A stretch of 64,000 nucleotides of DNA from Sphingobacterium cellulitidis (GCA_002245855.1 NOUX01000013.1:31338-95337), one strand, 5' to 3'; numbered from the stretch's first letter, positions 45,291 through 54,318 are shown. Notes: generated from the sequence alone by a model not told the origin. Program-made: numbers and translations.

Positions 45291-46046
45291 TTATTCTAAC
45301 CAGTCTTTAAAATCATTCACCCGTTCTCGGCTGACAATTAATTCATCCGATGGAAAATGTTGAAGCTGAACCCTTAGACGTGAACTCGTATGAACCGAGA
45401 TGCTGGTTATTGATTTAATATTGATTATAGTTCCCCTGCTGATCCTGAAAAACTGTCGCGGGTCTAACATCGCTTCAATTTGCTCCAAGCTCTGGTCCAG
45501 TAAATAAGAGGTATTCCCTGTGCCATAAGCATAAGTGCCCTTATTCTCTGAATAAAAACACTCGATCTCATCCACTGCTATTAATTTTATCGTATTGCCA
45601 ACCTTGATGCTGAACCTCGTTTTGTAATTTCCTTTTTCAGAATGGATAAGGTTTTTTATCTGTTCAATATCTACAGCAGGTGGTTTAGAACTTATACGTT
45701 CAAATTTCTCAATAGCATTTTCCAGCTCCTCCTCGGAAATAGGTTTTAATAGATAATCAATACTGTTCAACTTGAAGGCTCGAATGGCAAATTCATCGTA
45801 CGCAGTCGTGAAAATAATTGGACTTTCAATGCTTAGACCCTCAAAGATTTCGAAAGATAGACCATCAGATAATTGAATGTCCAGAAATATCAATTCAGGT
45901 GCTGGATTCTCTGCAAACCATCGCTTTGATTGCTCTACAGAATGACACATCTCAATCTGATTGATCCCTAAATTATTTAACTTCCTGCTCAGTAATCTTG
46001 CCGCCGGCTTTTCGTCCTCAATAATTAATGTTTGGTAACTTCTCAT
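45291..46046 (-). CDS. LytTR family response regulator
   Basis: A 251-residue regulator. Receiver domain 1-120 with the acidic pair (TLIIEDEKPAARLL), phospho-Asp in LIFLDIQLSDGLSF and Lys in DYLLKPISEEEL; LytTR DNA-binding domain 145-250 (IECFYSENKGTYAY, FFRISRGTIINI, SRERVNDFKDWL). It is encoded with its histidine kinase, overlapping by four bases (ATGA), and lies at the end of an operon with a TonB receptor. It probably controls that operon or the receptor's substrate genes. Confidence 0.95.
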   Translation of the reverse strand: MRSYQTLIIEDEKPAARLLSRKLNNLGINQIEMCHSVEQSKRWFAENPAPELIFLDIQLSDGLSFEIFEGLSIESPIIFTTAYDEFAIRAFKLNSIDYLLKPISEEELENAIEKFERISSKPPAVDIEQIKNLIHSEKGNYKTRFSIKVGNTIKLIAVDEIECFYSENKGTYAYGTGNTSYLLDQSLEQIEAMLDPRQFFRISRGTIINIKSITSISVHTSSRLRVQLQHFPSDELIVSRERVNDFKDWLE

Positions 46047-47077
46047 GCATGAAGGATTGGCAACTTTACAACAAACTTTTCCATAGTCTTGATAACCTCA
46101 ATCTCCTTTTTACTCGTCAATTGATAACGTTCTCTAATATTTCTTAATCCAACTTTCGTGGAAGGCGTTTTGTTTTCTTTTTCCTGAAGATTGTTCTCAA
46201 CTACCAAAAAATCATTCTCCCGATAGATATCTATCTTCAATGGTGATTCCTCCGTGGCTTTATTATGCTGAATACAGTTTTCCAACAGTAATTGTAAGGC
46301 CAAAGGCACTGTTGAATAGGAATCGTCTAGGTCCTCAACCTTACTCTTTTTATAAATTATTGCATCCTCGAATCGAATTTGTAATAGGGAAATATAATTG
46401 TTCGCAAATTCCAGTTCTTGCTGGATGCTAACGTATTCCTTGTCCTTATGTTCCAGAATATAGCGATATATTTTTGATAGTGACTTCGTATAGGTAATCG
46501 CATTCTTCTGATCCTCTTCAATTAATCCAATTAAAACGTTCAAACTATTGAATAAAAAGTGTGGATCGATCTGGTTCTTTAAGGATTCCAACTGTGCAGT
46601 TGCTTCTCCTGCAATCATTTTCTGTTGCGCAATTTGCTTGTTCTTATGAACTTTATAATAGTAAAAACCATAGAACCCCAATCCGATGAAAATCGAAATT
46701 ATGGTTATTGGAATATAGCTGAACCAATATTCGTTTTTTAGAAAATAATCCAGTGAATTCCCTTGCCAAAGGACAGAAATCGTCACATTAATGCAAAATA
46801 TGACAATGGGAGCGAGGATGCAGGTTAGTAGGATATATCCAATTACCCGTTGGACGGCTCGGCTTTTATCCGGAATAATAAAGTTGAGAATTTTACCACT
46901 GGCTATACCTGTCAGATATAAACAGATTCCATAGGCTATCCCAGCTATGGATTCGGGAGCAGTGATAAAAGACATTTCTAAACTCCCTGTACTGAACAAT
47001 ACTATGATCGCAATAATACTATAGATTGCTAAACTGATGAGGACAGCTGTAAGTATGGAGATTAGAAATGTCTTCAT
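46043..47077 (-). CDS. LytS-type sensor histidine kinase
   Basis: A 344-residue membrane kinase with four N-terminal hydrophobic helices (residues 4-145), then the His_kinase domain with the phospho-acceptor in QIDPHFLFNSLNVLIGLI near residue 172 and a C-terminal ATPase domain (VPLALQLLLENCIQHNKA, GLRNIRERYQL). It partners the LytTR regulator that overlaps it. No extracellular sensor domain is present, so the signal probably comes from within the membrane or from partner proteins, such as the TPR-like protein encoded seven bases upstream. Confidence 0.95.
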   Translation of the reverse strand: MKTFLISILTAVLISLAIYSIIAIIVLFSTGSLEMSFITAPESIAGIAYGICLYLTGIASGKILNFIIPDKSRAVQRVIGYILLTCILAPIVIFCINVTISVLWQGNSLDYFLKNEYWFSYIPITIISIFIGLGFYGFYYYKVHKNKQIAQQKMIAGEATAQLESLKNQIDPHFLFNSLNVLIGLIEEDQKNAITYTKSLSKIYRYILEHKDKEYVSIQQELEFANNYISLLQIRFEDAIIYKKSKVEDLDDSYSTVPLALQLLLENCIQHNKATEESPLKIDIYRENDFLVVENNLQEKENKTPSTKVGLRNIRERYQLTSKKEIEVIKTMEKFVVKLPILHA

Positions 47078-47084
47078 TGATACT

Positions 47085-47699
47085 TTATTTGCATTCTTTT
47101 AAAAGTGCTTCTGCTCTTTCTTTTCCCCATGATGGATAAAAAGGTTGATCCGATTTCTTAGTGTCATATAAAGGTAGCGCTTTTTGAATACTTTCGCATT
47201 CTTCCTTGCTGTCTCCTCCCATAAACTTTTTGGATTGCATGCTGAATTCTGCTAACCCGACAATGGCGCGAGGATTGTTAGGATCCATTTTTATTGCCGT
47301 TTCATAATCCCCCATGATGGATGGAGCCAATATTGCAGCCTTGCCTGCAGGATCGGTAATCATATCCGAAGTCGTTGCTAAGGCCCGAACAACAAGCCAT
47401 TCTGAATTGAGATCCTTTTCATCTGTCGGAATTAATTTGCCGATCTTCTTTAACACATTGGATTTCTCAGTTTCATCATGAATCTGAAATGAACTTGTCA
47501 CCAAGGTTAATGCCTGATAATATTTTGGCAACCAATTGTCTTTCTCCACCTGTGCAATTCGTTCAAATTGAGCGCTCGCCTCTTTTGCATTCCCTGAACT
47601 CCAGGTCTTTAAAGCTTCCCCCATCGCTTTTTCGTATTTACCTTGGCCATAGCTTGATAAGCTAAATATGACCATGAATGTGAAGATTAGTGTTTTCAT
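47085..47699 (-). CDS. Secreted tetratricopeptide-like protein
   Basis: A 204-residue protein with signal peptide (IFTFMVIFSLSSYGQ). It is helical with TPR-like segments (KEASAQFERIAQVEKDNWLP, YETAIKMDPNNPRAIVGLAE). It lies between the TonB receptor gene and the sensor kinase gene. Proteins of this kind recur as a fixed neighbour of TonB receptors with LytTR systems in Bacteroidota. It probably acts in the periplasm as a scaffold; the partner is unknown. Confidence 0.8.
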   Translation of the reverse strand: MKTLIFTFMVIFSLSSYGQGKYEKAMGEALKTWSSGNAKEASAQFERIAQVEKDNWLPKYYQALTLVTSSFQIHDETEKSNVLKKIGKLIPTDEKDLNSEWLVVRALATTSDMITDPAGKAAILAPSIMGDYETAIKMDPNNPRAIVGLAEFSMQSKKFMGGDSKEECESIQKALPLYDTKKSDQPFYPSWGKERAEALLKECK

Positions 47700-47790
47700 C
47701 GTTTTTTCGTTTTTATTTATTTAAAATTCTGCTTTCTGAAATTATCCATCAAACTTGCTTGGATGAACCGTCTTTTTTATGGATGAATGG

Positions 47791-49935
47791 TTATAATTGA
47801 TCCAATTGATTGTCCTTTTTATTTTTGCTGATTGTCCAAAAGAATCCTACAAAGGCAAACCGCTTAGCTGTTGGAATAATTGCCCTACCTTTATATTGAC
47901 CTGATGGGTTAGCAACTGAACTGTATTCATACCCAAATACAGGCTTATTTCCCAATATATTAGTGACTGAGAAAAATAATATCTTTTGTTGCGTCAATAA
48001 AAAGGACCAACTAAAGGAAAGATCATTCTGAGCTTTTGTCATCGACTGCATAAACCCACCCAGGTTCGGATTATCATATGGACGGCCAGAAATAAAGGTG
48101 TTTGTCAGTCCTAGCTGGGATCGAAGCCCCGAAATCCAATATTTGCCAACAAGGGAAAAATAATGCTTCGCTAAATAACTGGGTTGAACAGCATACTCAT
48201 AATTTCGCTCCAATTTCTTAGGATCGGTATAAGAGTAAGATATCCAATATTGAAGATTCGGAATAGTCTTGCTATCCTTCCAGAAAAAATCAATCCCTCT
48301 TACCTTGCCATACCCATTATTGCTGAACTCGGAATTATATTGTGGAATCTGATTATTATACGTGATCAAATGGTCATAATCCTTAATGAATCCTTCGAGT
48401 CGAAGCATCCGACCTTTCTGATTAAAGGTGTAATTGAAGATATAATGATCAGCAGATTGCCAATTTAAGGCTGGGTTAAATTTTGAATATTCGGTATTGG
48501 GTTCCTGATGATACTTTCCATAAGAAATGGATAAGACATGTTGGGTGCTAGGTAAATAGGCAATAGATGCCCTTGGTTCTAAAAATCGTTGTGACTTGAA
48601 GTCATCGGAATACCTCAAACCCAAATCCAAATTCATCTTTGGTAAAAATCTATAACTTCCTTCTGTAAAACCAGCAATAACAGAACGTTTGAAACCGTAA
48701 CTGATAGGGCTTATTTCCGATTGTTGGAACTTCTCATCGATATCTTTAAAGAAGTGCTCCGCACCAATTAACCAGGTCCATCGATTTGCATTTTTCTTGA
48801 TCAGTAATTTCACATGCGATCCAATCTCTTGATTCGGGATGTTGAAATTATAATAATCTAGCTTCCTATCTAGATAACCTACACCTATCCCGGTTTCAAG
48901 CTTCCAGTTTGAAGGTAGATAGTAGGATAGGTTGCTGTTTAAATAGTAATTGTTGGACTTAATTGCCGTCTTTACTTCTTGGGAATATAGTACGCTGTAA
49001 TCGCTAAAACTAAAGTCCTCAGCAGCAAAGGATGCATATAGATTAAAAAAATGATGCTCCCCCTTGTTTCGGAAAATAGCCTCTCCAGAGGCTTGTTCAT
49101 ACTGTTTTTGCCAAACGAGGTTTTGTTTGATCAAACCGTTATAAGGCTTAAGGTTGGTATAACTTGCATTTAGGCTCAATGAGCTATTTCCCCATTTTTG
49201 TGAATTGCTCAAGCCTAACCCAACGGTAGAAAATGAAAGCTCTGTTTTGGGCTCTTCAATGGCTTGCGAGCTGCTGAGATTTAGGATTCCTGAAATTGCA
49301 TTCCCATATTCTGCGCCATACCCTCCGGTGGAAAAGTTTGTCCCTTTGAATAAGAAAGGAGAGAACCGACCTCGAACTGGTACTCCATTGGCTGATGCGG
49401 TATAGGGTTGAGTTACTAGGATGCCGTTGATGTAAGTTTGAGTCTCACTTGGATCACCTCCTCGAACCATCAAGCGACCATTCTCACCTGCAATCTGGGC
49501 TCCAGGTAGTTTGCCTATGGCCGCAACTATATTTCCCATACTCCCTGCAGTCGTGACAATGTCCAATGGTGTCAATACTGCACTGCTCTGATTCCCAACA
49601 CTTAGTTGTCCTGCACGAATCACGACTGTTTCTATCTTATTGTCATCACTTACAAGTTGCAAATCAATGATTACACTATCCTTGACCTCGAAGGGGACCT
49701 GTTGACTTATGTAGCCAACTGAACTAACCATCATCATTTGTTGACCTGTTTCCTCTGTTTTGAACTGATAATATCCTAAACTATCTGTGTAACCACCATC
49801 ATAACTCCCTGAAATAAAAACATTGATATTGGCCAAACCCTTATGTTTTTGGTTGGTAATCCTCCCTTTAATGGTTTGAGCATATAGGGAGACTGAAAGT
49901 ATACTACAGCAGAATAAGAAGAGGATCGATTTCAT
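47791..49935 (-). CDS. TonB-dependent outer membrane receptor
   Basis: A 714-residue receptor: signal peptide, a carboxypeptidase-regulatory-like domain (TIKGRITNQKHKGLANINVF, residues 22-100), a plug (VVIRAGQLSVGNQSSAVLTP, GRLMVRGGDPSETQTYING) and a barrel. It is shorter than SusC and has no SusD partner, so it belongs to the classical type for metals, cofactors or small ligands. It heads a four-gene operon with the TPR-like protein and the LytS/LytT pair. The ligand is unknown. Confidence 0.93.
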   Translation of the reverse strand: MKSILFLFCCSILSVSLYAQTIKGRITNQKHKGLANINVFISGSYDGGYTDSLGYYQFKTEETGQQMMMVSSVGYISQQVPFEVKDSVIIDLQLVSDDNKIETVVIRAGQLSVGNQSSAVLTPLDIVTTAGSMGNIVAAIGKLPGAQIAGENGRLMVRGGDPSETQTYINGILVTQPYTASANGVPVRGRFSPFLFKGTNFSTGGYGAEYGNAISGILNLSSSQAIEEPKTELSFSTVGLGLSNSQKWGNSSLSLNASYTNLKPYNGLIKQNLVWQKQYEQASGEAIFRNKGEHHFFNLYASFAAEDFSFSDYSVLYSQEVKTAIKSNNYYLNSNLSYYLPSNWKLETGIGVGYLDRKLDYYNFNIPNQEIGSHVKLLIKKNANRWTWLIGAEHFFKDIDEKFQQSEISPISYGFKRSVIAGFTEGSYRFLPKMNLDLGLRYSDDFKSQRFLEPRASIAYLPSTQHVLSISYGKYHQEPNTEYSKFNPALNWQSADHYIFNYTFNQKGRMLRLEGFIKDYDHLITYNNQIPQYNSEFSNNGYGKVRGIDFFWKDSKTIPNLQYWISYSYTDPKKLERNYEYAVQPSYLAKHYFSLVGKYWISGLRSQLGLTNTFISGRPYDNPNLGGFMQSMTKAQNDLSFSWSFLLTQQKILFFSVTNILGNKPVFGYEYSSVANPSGQYKGRAIIPTAKRFAFVGFFWTISKNKKDNQLDQL

Positions 49936-50046
49936 GGTACAATTTTTTACAATACTATCTTATCCTGCTCAGCTCTAGAATTTGAAAAGGCTCAATGGTT
50001 GAAAAGATGGGATGAAATGCTGGATTTGCAGTTTGAAAGGTTTTTG

Positions 50047-50055
50047 TACATTTGC
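50047..50055 (+). promoter_or_regulatory. Bacteroidota-type promoter (-7 box)
   Basis: TACATTTGC (TAnnTTTG) with a TTG at 50026-50028, 18 bases upstream, as the -33 element. Expected transcription start is near 50061, just before the ATG at 50074. This fixes that ATG rather than the longer frame from 49999. Confidence 0.7.
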
Positions 50056-50073
50056 TTTCAGATAACATTTACC

Positions 50074-51138
50074 ATGACATCCTTTAGAAATCTGAATCAA
50101 ACTACTGGAAGAATTATTAGCCTCGACAATGCTGAATACTTATTTTTTGGTGGAACTGCATACTTAGGTTTGTTAGCAAATCCTGAATATATCGAACTCT
50201 ACAAACAAGGGATTGACCGCTATGGATTGAACAATGGAACCTCGCGAACCAACAACGTGCAGTTGGGAATTTATAAGGAAGCTGAGGACCACTTGGCTAA
50301 ACGCTTCGTCTTTGAATCTGCAGCCTTGCTTTCCTCTGGTTATCTCGCCGGTCAAGCGACTGTCAGAGCCTTGACGAAAGGCAAATCGGTCCTGTATGCT
50401 CCCGGAAGTCACCCTGCTCTTTGGTTGCAGGATTCTCCTTTGCAAGATGGCGACTTTGACCAGTGGATTTTAAATACCATCGATTTTATCAATAATACTA
50501 ATCAAGAAGAATTCGTGGTTATTTCTAATTGCATTGACAATCTGACGCCACAACAATTCGATTTCTCCCCATTCAAAAATTTGAATGCAAATAAGAGAGT
50601 TACTTTGATTCTTGATGATTCTCATGGTATTGCTATTCTGAAAAAGGATGGTATTTCAACAGAATTATCGGAATTGAAAAGACCAAATATTGAAATTGTT
50701 GTACTTGCATCCTTAGCAAAAGGTCTTGGAACGGATGCAGGCTTGGTTTTGGGATCGAAGGAAATTATCAAAGAAATTAAAAAGCACCCGATATACAATG
50801 GCGCTTCACCAACAGCGCCTGCAGCATTTTATGCTTTGATGGAGGGAGCGAATTTGTATGAGGAAGCCTTTGATAAAATGCAAAGTAATACGCGATTATT
50901 GGCTGAAATGGTAACCAATACAAACTTGAGTCATATTGAGAATTTCCCAGTGTTTAGTTCCAAAAAACCCGAACTTTACAAGCATTTATTACAAAAGAAG
51001 ATCCTAATTTCTAGTTTTCCTTACCCATTAGCGACAAGTCCACTACTAAATCGCATTGTTATATCAGCCTTGCATACTGAACATGATGTTCGTCATCTTG
51101 GAGAAATATTGTGCTCAGAAAGTTCATTAATTCTTTGA
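50074..51138 (+). CDS. Class I/II PLP-dependent aminotransferase (8-amino-7-oxononanoate synthase-like)
   Basis: A 354-residue cytosolic PLP enzyme of the alpha-oxoamine synthase fold. Landmarks: FFGGTAYLGLLANPE (the 'nYLGL' start of AONS/KBL enzymes), NGTSRTNNVQLGIYKEAED, LDDSHGIAIL (the DEAHS position) and the PLP Lys in VVLASLAKGLGTDAG. The start is set by the promoter at 50047-50055. It lacks the usual N-terminal 20-30 residues of BioF, and no other biotin gene is near. It may use an acyl donor other than pimeloyl. Confidence 0.87.
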   Translation: MTSFRNLNQTTGRIISLDNAEYLFFGGTAYLGLLANPEYIELYKQGIDRYGLNNGTSRTNNVQLGIYKEAEDHLAKRFVFESAALLSSGYLAGQATVRALTKGKSVLYAPGSHPALWLQDSPLQDGDFDQWILNTIDFINNTNQEEFVVISNCIDNLTPQQFDFSPFKNLNANKRVTLILDDSHGIAILKKDGISTELSELKRPNIEIVVLASLAKGLGTDAGLVLGSKEIIKEIKKHPIYNGASPTAPAAFYALMEGANLYEEAFDKMQSNTRLLAEMVTNTNLSHIENFPVFSSKKPELYKHLLQKKILISSFPYPLATSPLLNRIVISALHTEHDVRHLGEILCSESSLIL

Positions 51139-51164
51139 TTGTCAACAAAATAATTGTAGCTTTG
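51134..51164 (+). promoter_or_regulatory. Strong Bacteroidota-type promoter
   Basis: TTTG (51134-51137), 19 bases, TAGCTTTG (51157-51164). The -33 box overlaps the stop of the PLP enzyme gene. Expected start is near 51171, so the transcript would have a leader of about 165 bases before the HU gene. Confidence 0.65.
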
Positions 51165-51273
51165 CAAGCCTTTTGAAATGTAATATTGGGGAGTGCTATA
51201 CTAAATCATTGAATGATAGTGGTTTGGATTTTAAAAAAACACAAAAATATTTCCATTACTCATTTTAAAAAGA

Positions 51274-51281
51274 TACTTTTG
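51274..51281 (+). promoter_or_regulatory. Second, nearer promoter -7 box of the HU gene
   Basis: TACTTTTG fits TAnnTTTG and is followed by GCATCC, as is usual at starts. No good -33 TTTG is seen. It lies 56 bases before the HU start codon. Confidence 0.5.
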
Positions 51282-51337
51282 CATCCCCAAACGGGCTAAT
51301 AGGCTTAGGGTATAGATTAATTAGAGTAAAAATAGAT

Positions 51338-51625
51338 ATGACTAAAGCAGAAATTATTGCAGAGATCTCTAACAAGACTGGGTTAGAGAAGGTTGATGTT
51401 CAAGAAACCGTTGAAGCATTCTTCAAAGTAGTTAAAAGCGCTATGATTGGCGGTGAAAATGTGTACGTAAGAGGTTTTGGAAGTTTTGTAGTAAAAAAGA
51501 GAGCTGAAAAAACAGCACGTAACATTTCAAAAAACACAGCTATTATCATTCCTGAGCACTACGTGCCTAGCTTCAAACCTGCAAAAGTATTTGTAGAAAA
51601 AGTAAAGAACGGAAATAAGAAATAA
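51338..51625 (+). CDS. HU/IHF family DNA-binding protein
   Basis: A 95-residue histone-like protein: helical dimer part (KAEIIAEISNKTGLEKVDVQ), then the beta-arm region with VYVRGFGSFVVKKRAEKTAR and the C-terminal FKPAKVFVEKV. The VRGFGSF motif is the IHF-beta/HU signature. It bends DNA and shapes the nucleoid. Downstream, after nine bases, a TPR gene, a 29-residue basic protein gene and RNase G follow, an order seen widely in Bacteroidota. Confidence 0.95.
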   Translation: MTKAEIIAEISNKTGLEKVDVQETVEAFFKVVKSAMIGGENVYVRGFGSFVVKKRAEKTARNISKNTAIIIPEHYVPSFKPAKVFVEKVKNGNKK

Positions 51626-51634
51626 TTCATCTTT

Positions 51635-52486
51635 ATGAAAAACTCCAAGCAAATTCAGATTATCGTTATAACAGCAGTAGCCCTTGTTGTAGGATTTCTT
51701 CTGTTTAAACCTGTAAAAGGCTTGGTGACTAAAGAAGAAAACACTGCTGCAACTTCATCTGCCAAAGATGACGCTGCAGCAGCTCAGTTTAATCTGAGTT
51801 CTGTTTCTGAAGCTGCAAAGCGAGGGTTAAACCCAGCTTTAGCCAATGAAATCAGCGAATTAGAGGCTAAAGCAAATAAAGCAGATAATGCCGAGAAAGT
51901 CAAAATTTATCAGCAAATTGCTGACAAATGGAACGATCTTGAAAAACCTGCTCCTCAAGCGTATGTATATGAGGAAATGGCCAAAATTGACCCTAAATTC
52001 GAATATTGGTTGAAATCTGGGGACAACTTCAGAAAAGGGTATACCAATCTTCAAGATACTCTATTAGCTTCAGCATTAAATCAAAAAGCCATTGAAGTTT
52101 ATCAAAAAGCCGTAGATTTAAACGCTGCAAGTTTAGATGCTAAAACTGGTCTTGGGGCCGCAATGGTTACTGGAACCAATAACCCTATGGCTGGAATTGC
52201 TATCTTGAGAGAAGTTGTTCAAACTGACCCTAAAAATCTCGAGGCCAACAAAACCTTAGGGTTGTTCTCATTACAGTCGCGTCAATTCGACCGAGCAATC
52301 GATCGTTTCAAAGTTGTAATTGAACAAAAACCTGATGCCGAATCGTATTTCTATTTAGCAACAGGATATGAAAATATAGGGATGAAGAACGAAGCTATCG
52401 CCGCTTTTCAAAAAAGCAAAGAACTGGCTGCCGATCCTAGTCTCTCCCAGTTCATCGATCGTAGGATTGAAGAACTTAGTAAGTAA
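51635..52486 (+). CDS. Tetratricopeptide repeat protein with N-terminal membrane anchor
   Basis: A 283-residue protein with one N-terminal membrane helix (IQIIVITAVALVVGFLLFKP). A low-complexity Ala/Asp stretch follows, then TPR repeats (KAIEVYQKAVDLNAASLDAK, AIDRFKVVIEQKPDAESYFY, NEAIAAFQKSKELAADP). It probably scaffolds protein contacts at the inner membrane, facing the periplasm. It lies in the HU-RNase G gene group. Confidence 0.88.
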   Translation: MKNSKQIQIIVITAVALVVGFLLFKPVKGLVTKEENTAATSSAKDDAAAAQFNLSSVSEAAKRGLNPALANEISELEAKANKADNAEKVKIYQQIADKWNDLEKPAPQAYVYEEMAKIDPKFEYWLKSGDNFRKGYTNLQDTLLASALNQKAIEVYQKAVDLNAASLDAKTGLGAAMVTGTNNPMAGIAILREVVQTDPKNLEANKTLGLFSLQSRQFDRAIDRFKVVIEQKPDAESYFYLATGYENIGMKNEAIAAFQKSKELAADPSLSQFIDRRIEELSK

Positions 52487-52526
52487 TTAACAATTTTTTT
52501 TAAAATCATTTAAAAACATTAAAGCT

Positions 52527-52616
52527 ATGCCAAGCGGAAAAAAAAGAAAAAGACACAAAATGGCTACTCACAAACGTAAAAAACGTTTAAGAAAAAATAG
52601 ACACAAGAAAAAATAA
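52527..52616 (+). CDS. 29-residue highly basic protein (COX24/AURKAIP1-like, possible ribosome-associated)
   Basis: A short gene: ATG at 52527, TAA at 52614. The product has 29 residues, of which 20 are Lys, Arg or His (KKRKRHKMATHKRKKRLRKN), with no acidic residue. It resembles the COX24/AURKAIP1-type small ribosomal proteins such as bS22 of actinobacteria. It sits between the TPR gene and RNase G, and a terminator follows 30 bases later. A conserved basic ORF at this place is common in Bacteroidota. Ribosomal binding is inference. Confidence 0.75.
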   Translation: MPSGKKRKRHKMATHKRKKRLRKNRHKKK

Positions 52617-52646
52617 CATAAGGCTCAGCCCTTATTAATCATGTGA

Positions 52647-52688
52647 CAATCTATGATCGATTATCCATCATCATAGATTGTTTTTTTT
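52647..52688 (+). terminator. Rho-independent terminator
   Basis: CAATCTATGAT (52647-52657) pairs perfectly with ATCATAGATTG (52670-52680), followed by eight T. It ends the HU-TPR-basic-protein transcript ahead of RNase G. Confidence 0.88.
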
Positions 52689-52723
52689 CATTAAACGGTT
52701 TTATGTTTAACCGGACATTATTC

Positions 52724-52744
52724 GTTGTGGAGCGAGTCCACAAC
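52724..52744 (+). promoter_or_regulatory. Hairpin in the RNase G leader
   Basis: GTTGTGGA (52724-52731) pairs perfectly with TCCACAAC (52737-52744) around GCGAG. It ends 20 bases before the TTG start of RNase G and has no T tract, so it is a leader structure rather than a terminator. Confidence 0.55.
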
Positions 52745-52764
52745 TGTCCTTAATTAAGTAGCTG

Positions 52765-54318
52765 TTGGTAAAGGAATTAATTATCGATTCAGTCCCCGAT
52801 AAGGGGGTGACTATTGCTTTACTACAGGACAAACAACTAGTTGAATTAAACAGGGAACAAGCTGGCAATCACTATGCCGTGGGTGATATTTACTTAGGGA
52901 GAGTAAAGAAAATCATGCCCGGACTGAATGCCGCATTCGTAGATGTAGGCTACGAAAAAGACGCTTTCCTGCATTACCTCGACTTGGGGCCTCAAGTACA
53001 ATCCTTGATCAAATTAACAAGGGTAGTAAAGAATGGCAGTTATCAAGAGAAACTGCTCAATAGTTTGAAGCTTGAAAAGGACATTGACAAGGCTGGAAAA
53101 ATATCTGATGTTTTAAGCCGTAACATGTTATTGCCAGTACAGATAGCGAAAGAACCTATCTCAACAAAAGGACCTAGGCTAAGCTCCGACTTATCCATCG
53201 CAGGCCGTTTTGTTGTCCTGGTACCATTTTCAAGTTCGGTTTCCATTTCCAAGAAAATCAAAGGCAGTGCCGAAAGAAATAGACTCAAGAAAATTGTAGA
53301 AAGTATTAAACCTGCAAATTTCGGCGTCATTATCAGAACGGTATCCGAAGGTAAAGGAGTCGATGAACTCCAAAAAGACCTCCTCGACCTGATTTCTAAA
53401 TGGGAATTGTTTACCAAACGCCTTAAAACAGCTGAACCCCCTCAGAAAGTGCTCGGTGAGTTGGACAGAGCATCAACCATCTTGCGTGATATCCTCACCG
53501 ATGAATTTACTCATATCTATGTAAATGATAATGAAATCTACGAGGAAGTAAAATCATATATTCAAGAGATTTCGCCTGATCTGGAAAAAATAGTCAAATT
53601 CTATAAAGGAAAAGAACCTATTTTCGACCACTTCGGCGTAGAAAAGCAAATTAAGGCGTCGTTCGGCAAAACTGTAAACCTCCAAGGTGGTGCCTACCTC
53701 GTGGTAGAACATACCGAAGCCCTTCACGTTATCGATGTGAATAGTGGTAACAGAATTGCCAACAAAGAAAATCAAGAAGATAACGCGCTCCTTGTGAATA
53801 AGGAAGCAGCAAAAGAAATTGCCCGACAGCTTAGGCTTAGGGATATGGGTGGTATAGTGGTAATCGATTTTATCGATATGCACAAAGCATCCAACCGGAA
53901 AGAACTTTATGGATTCTTGAAGGAATGTATGGCCAGCGATAGAGCTAGACATACGATTCTCCCTCCTAGTAAATTCGGACTCGTCCAAATAACTAGGCAA
54001 AGAGTTCGCCCCGAAATGAGTATCGTCACGAATGAAAAGTGCCCTGCTTGTGACGGGACAGGCGAAATTAGATCAAGTATCGTTTTATTAGATGATATTG
54101 AAAACAATTTGAGTTTTATTCTTCAGGAACAGAACGAAGTAGGGGTAACCCTTTGTGTGCACCCTTATATCGCTGCCTACATCAAATCTGGTTTTATCTC
54201 CAGGAGAATGAAATGGTTTTTAAAATATTGGAAATGGATTAAAGTAAAAGAAATGAGCTCATACCATTTGACCGAATTTCACTTCTTTAACTCTAAAGAC
54301 GAAGAGATAAAATTGTAA
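52765..54318 (+). CDS. rng: Ribonuclease G/E
   Basis: A 517-residue RNase E/G with TTG start (the first in-frame codon that gives the family opening VKELIIDSVPDKGVTIALLQ; no ATG is nearby). S1 domain near residues 38-125 (GDIYLGRVKKIMPGLNAAFV); catalytic Asp pair region HVIDVNSGNR and GGIVVIDFIDM; the zinc-link motif CPACDGTGEI near 425; and a C-terminal domain. It cuts single-stranded RNA, acting in rRNA maturation and mRNA decay. No E. coli-type degradosome tail is present. A bidirectional terminator overlaps its stop. Its leader carries a hairpin that could serve autoregulation. Confidence 0.95.
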   Translation: MVKELIIDSVPDKGVTIALLQDKQLVELNREQAGNHYAVGDIYLGRVKKIMPGLNAAFVDVGYEKDAFLHYLDLGPQVQSLIKLTRVVKNGSYQEKLLNSLKLEKDIDKAGKISDVLSRNMLLPVQIAKEPISTKGPRLSSDLSIAGRFVVLVPFSSSVSISKKIKGSAERNRLKKIVESIKPANFGVIIRTVSEGKGVDELQKDLLDLISKWELFTKRLKTAEPPQKVLGELDRASTILRDILTDEFTHIYVNDNEIYEEVKSYIQEISPDLEKIVKFYKGKEPIFDHFGVEKQIKASFGKTVNLQGGAYLVVEHTEALHVIDVNSGNRIANKENQEDNALLVNKEAAKEIARQLRLRDMGGIVVIDFIDMHKASNRKELYGFLKECMASDRARHTILPPSKFGLVQITRQRVRPEMSIVTNEKCPACDGTGEIRSSIVLLDDIENNLSFILQEQNEVGVTLCVHPYIAAYIKSGFISRRMKWFLKYWKWIKVKEMSSYHLTEFHFFNSKDEEIKL

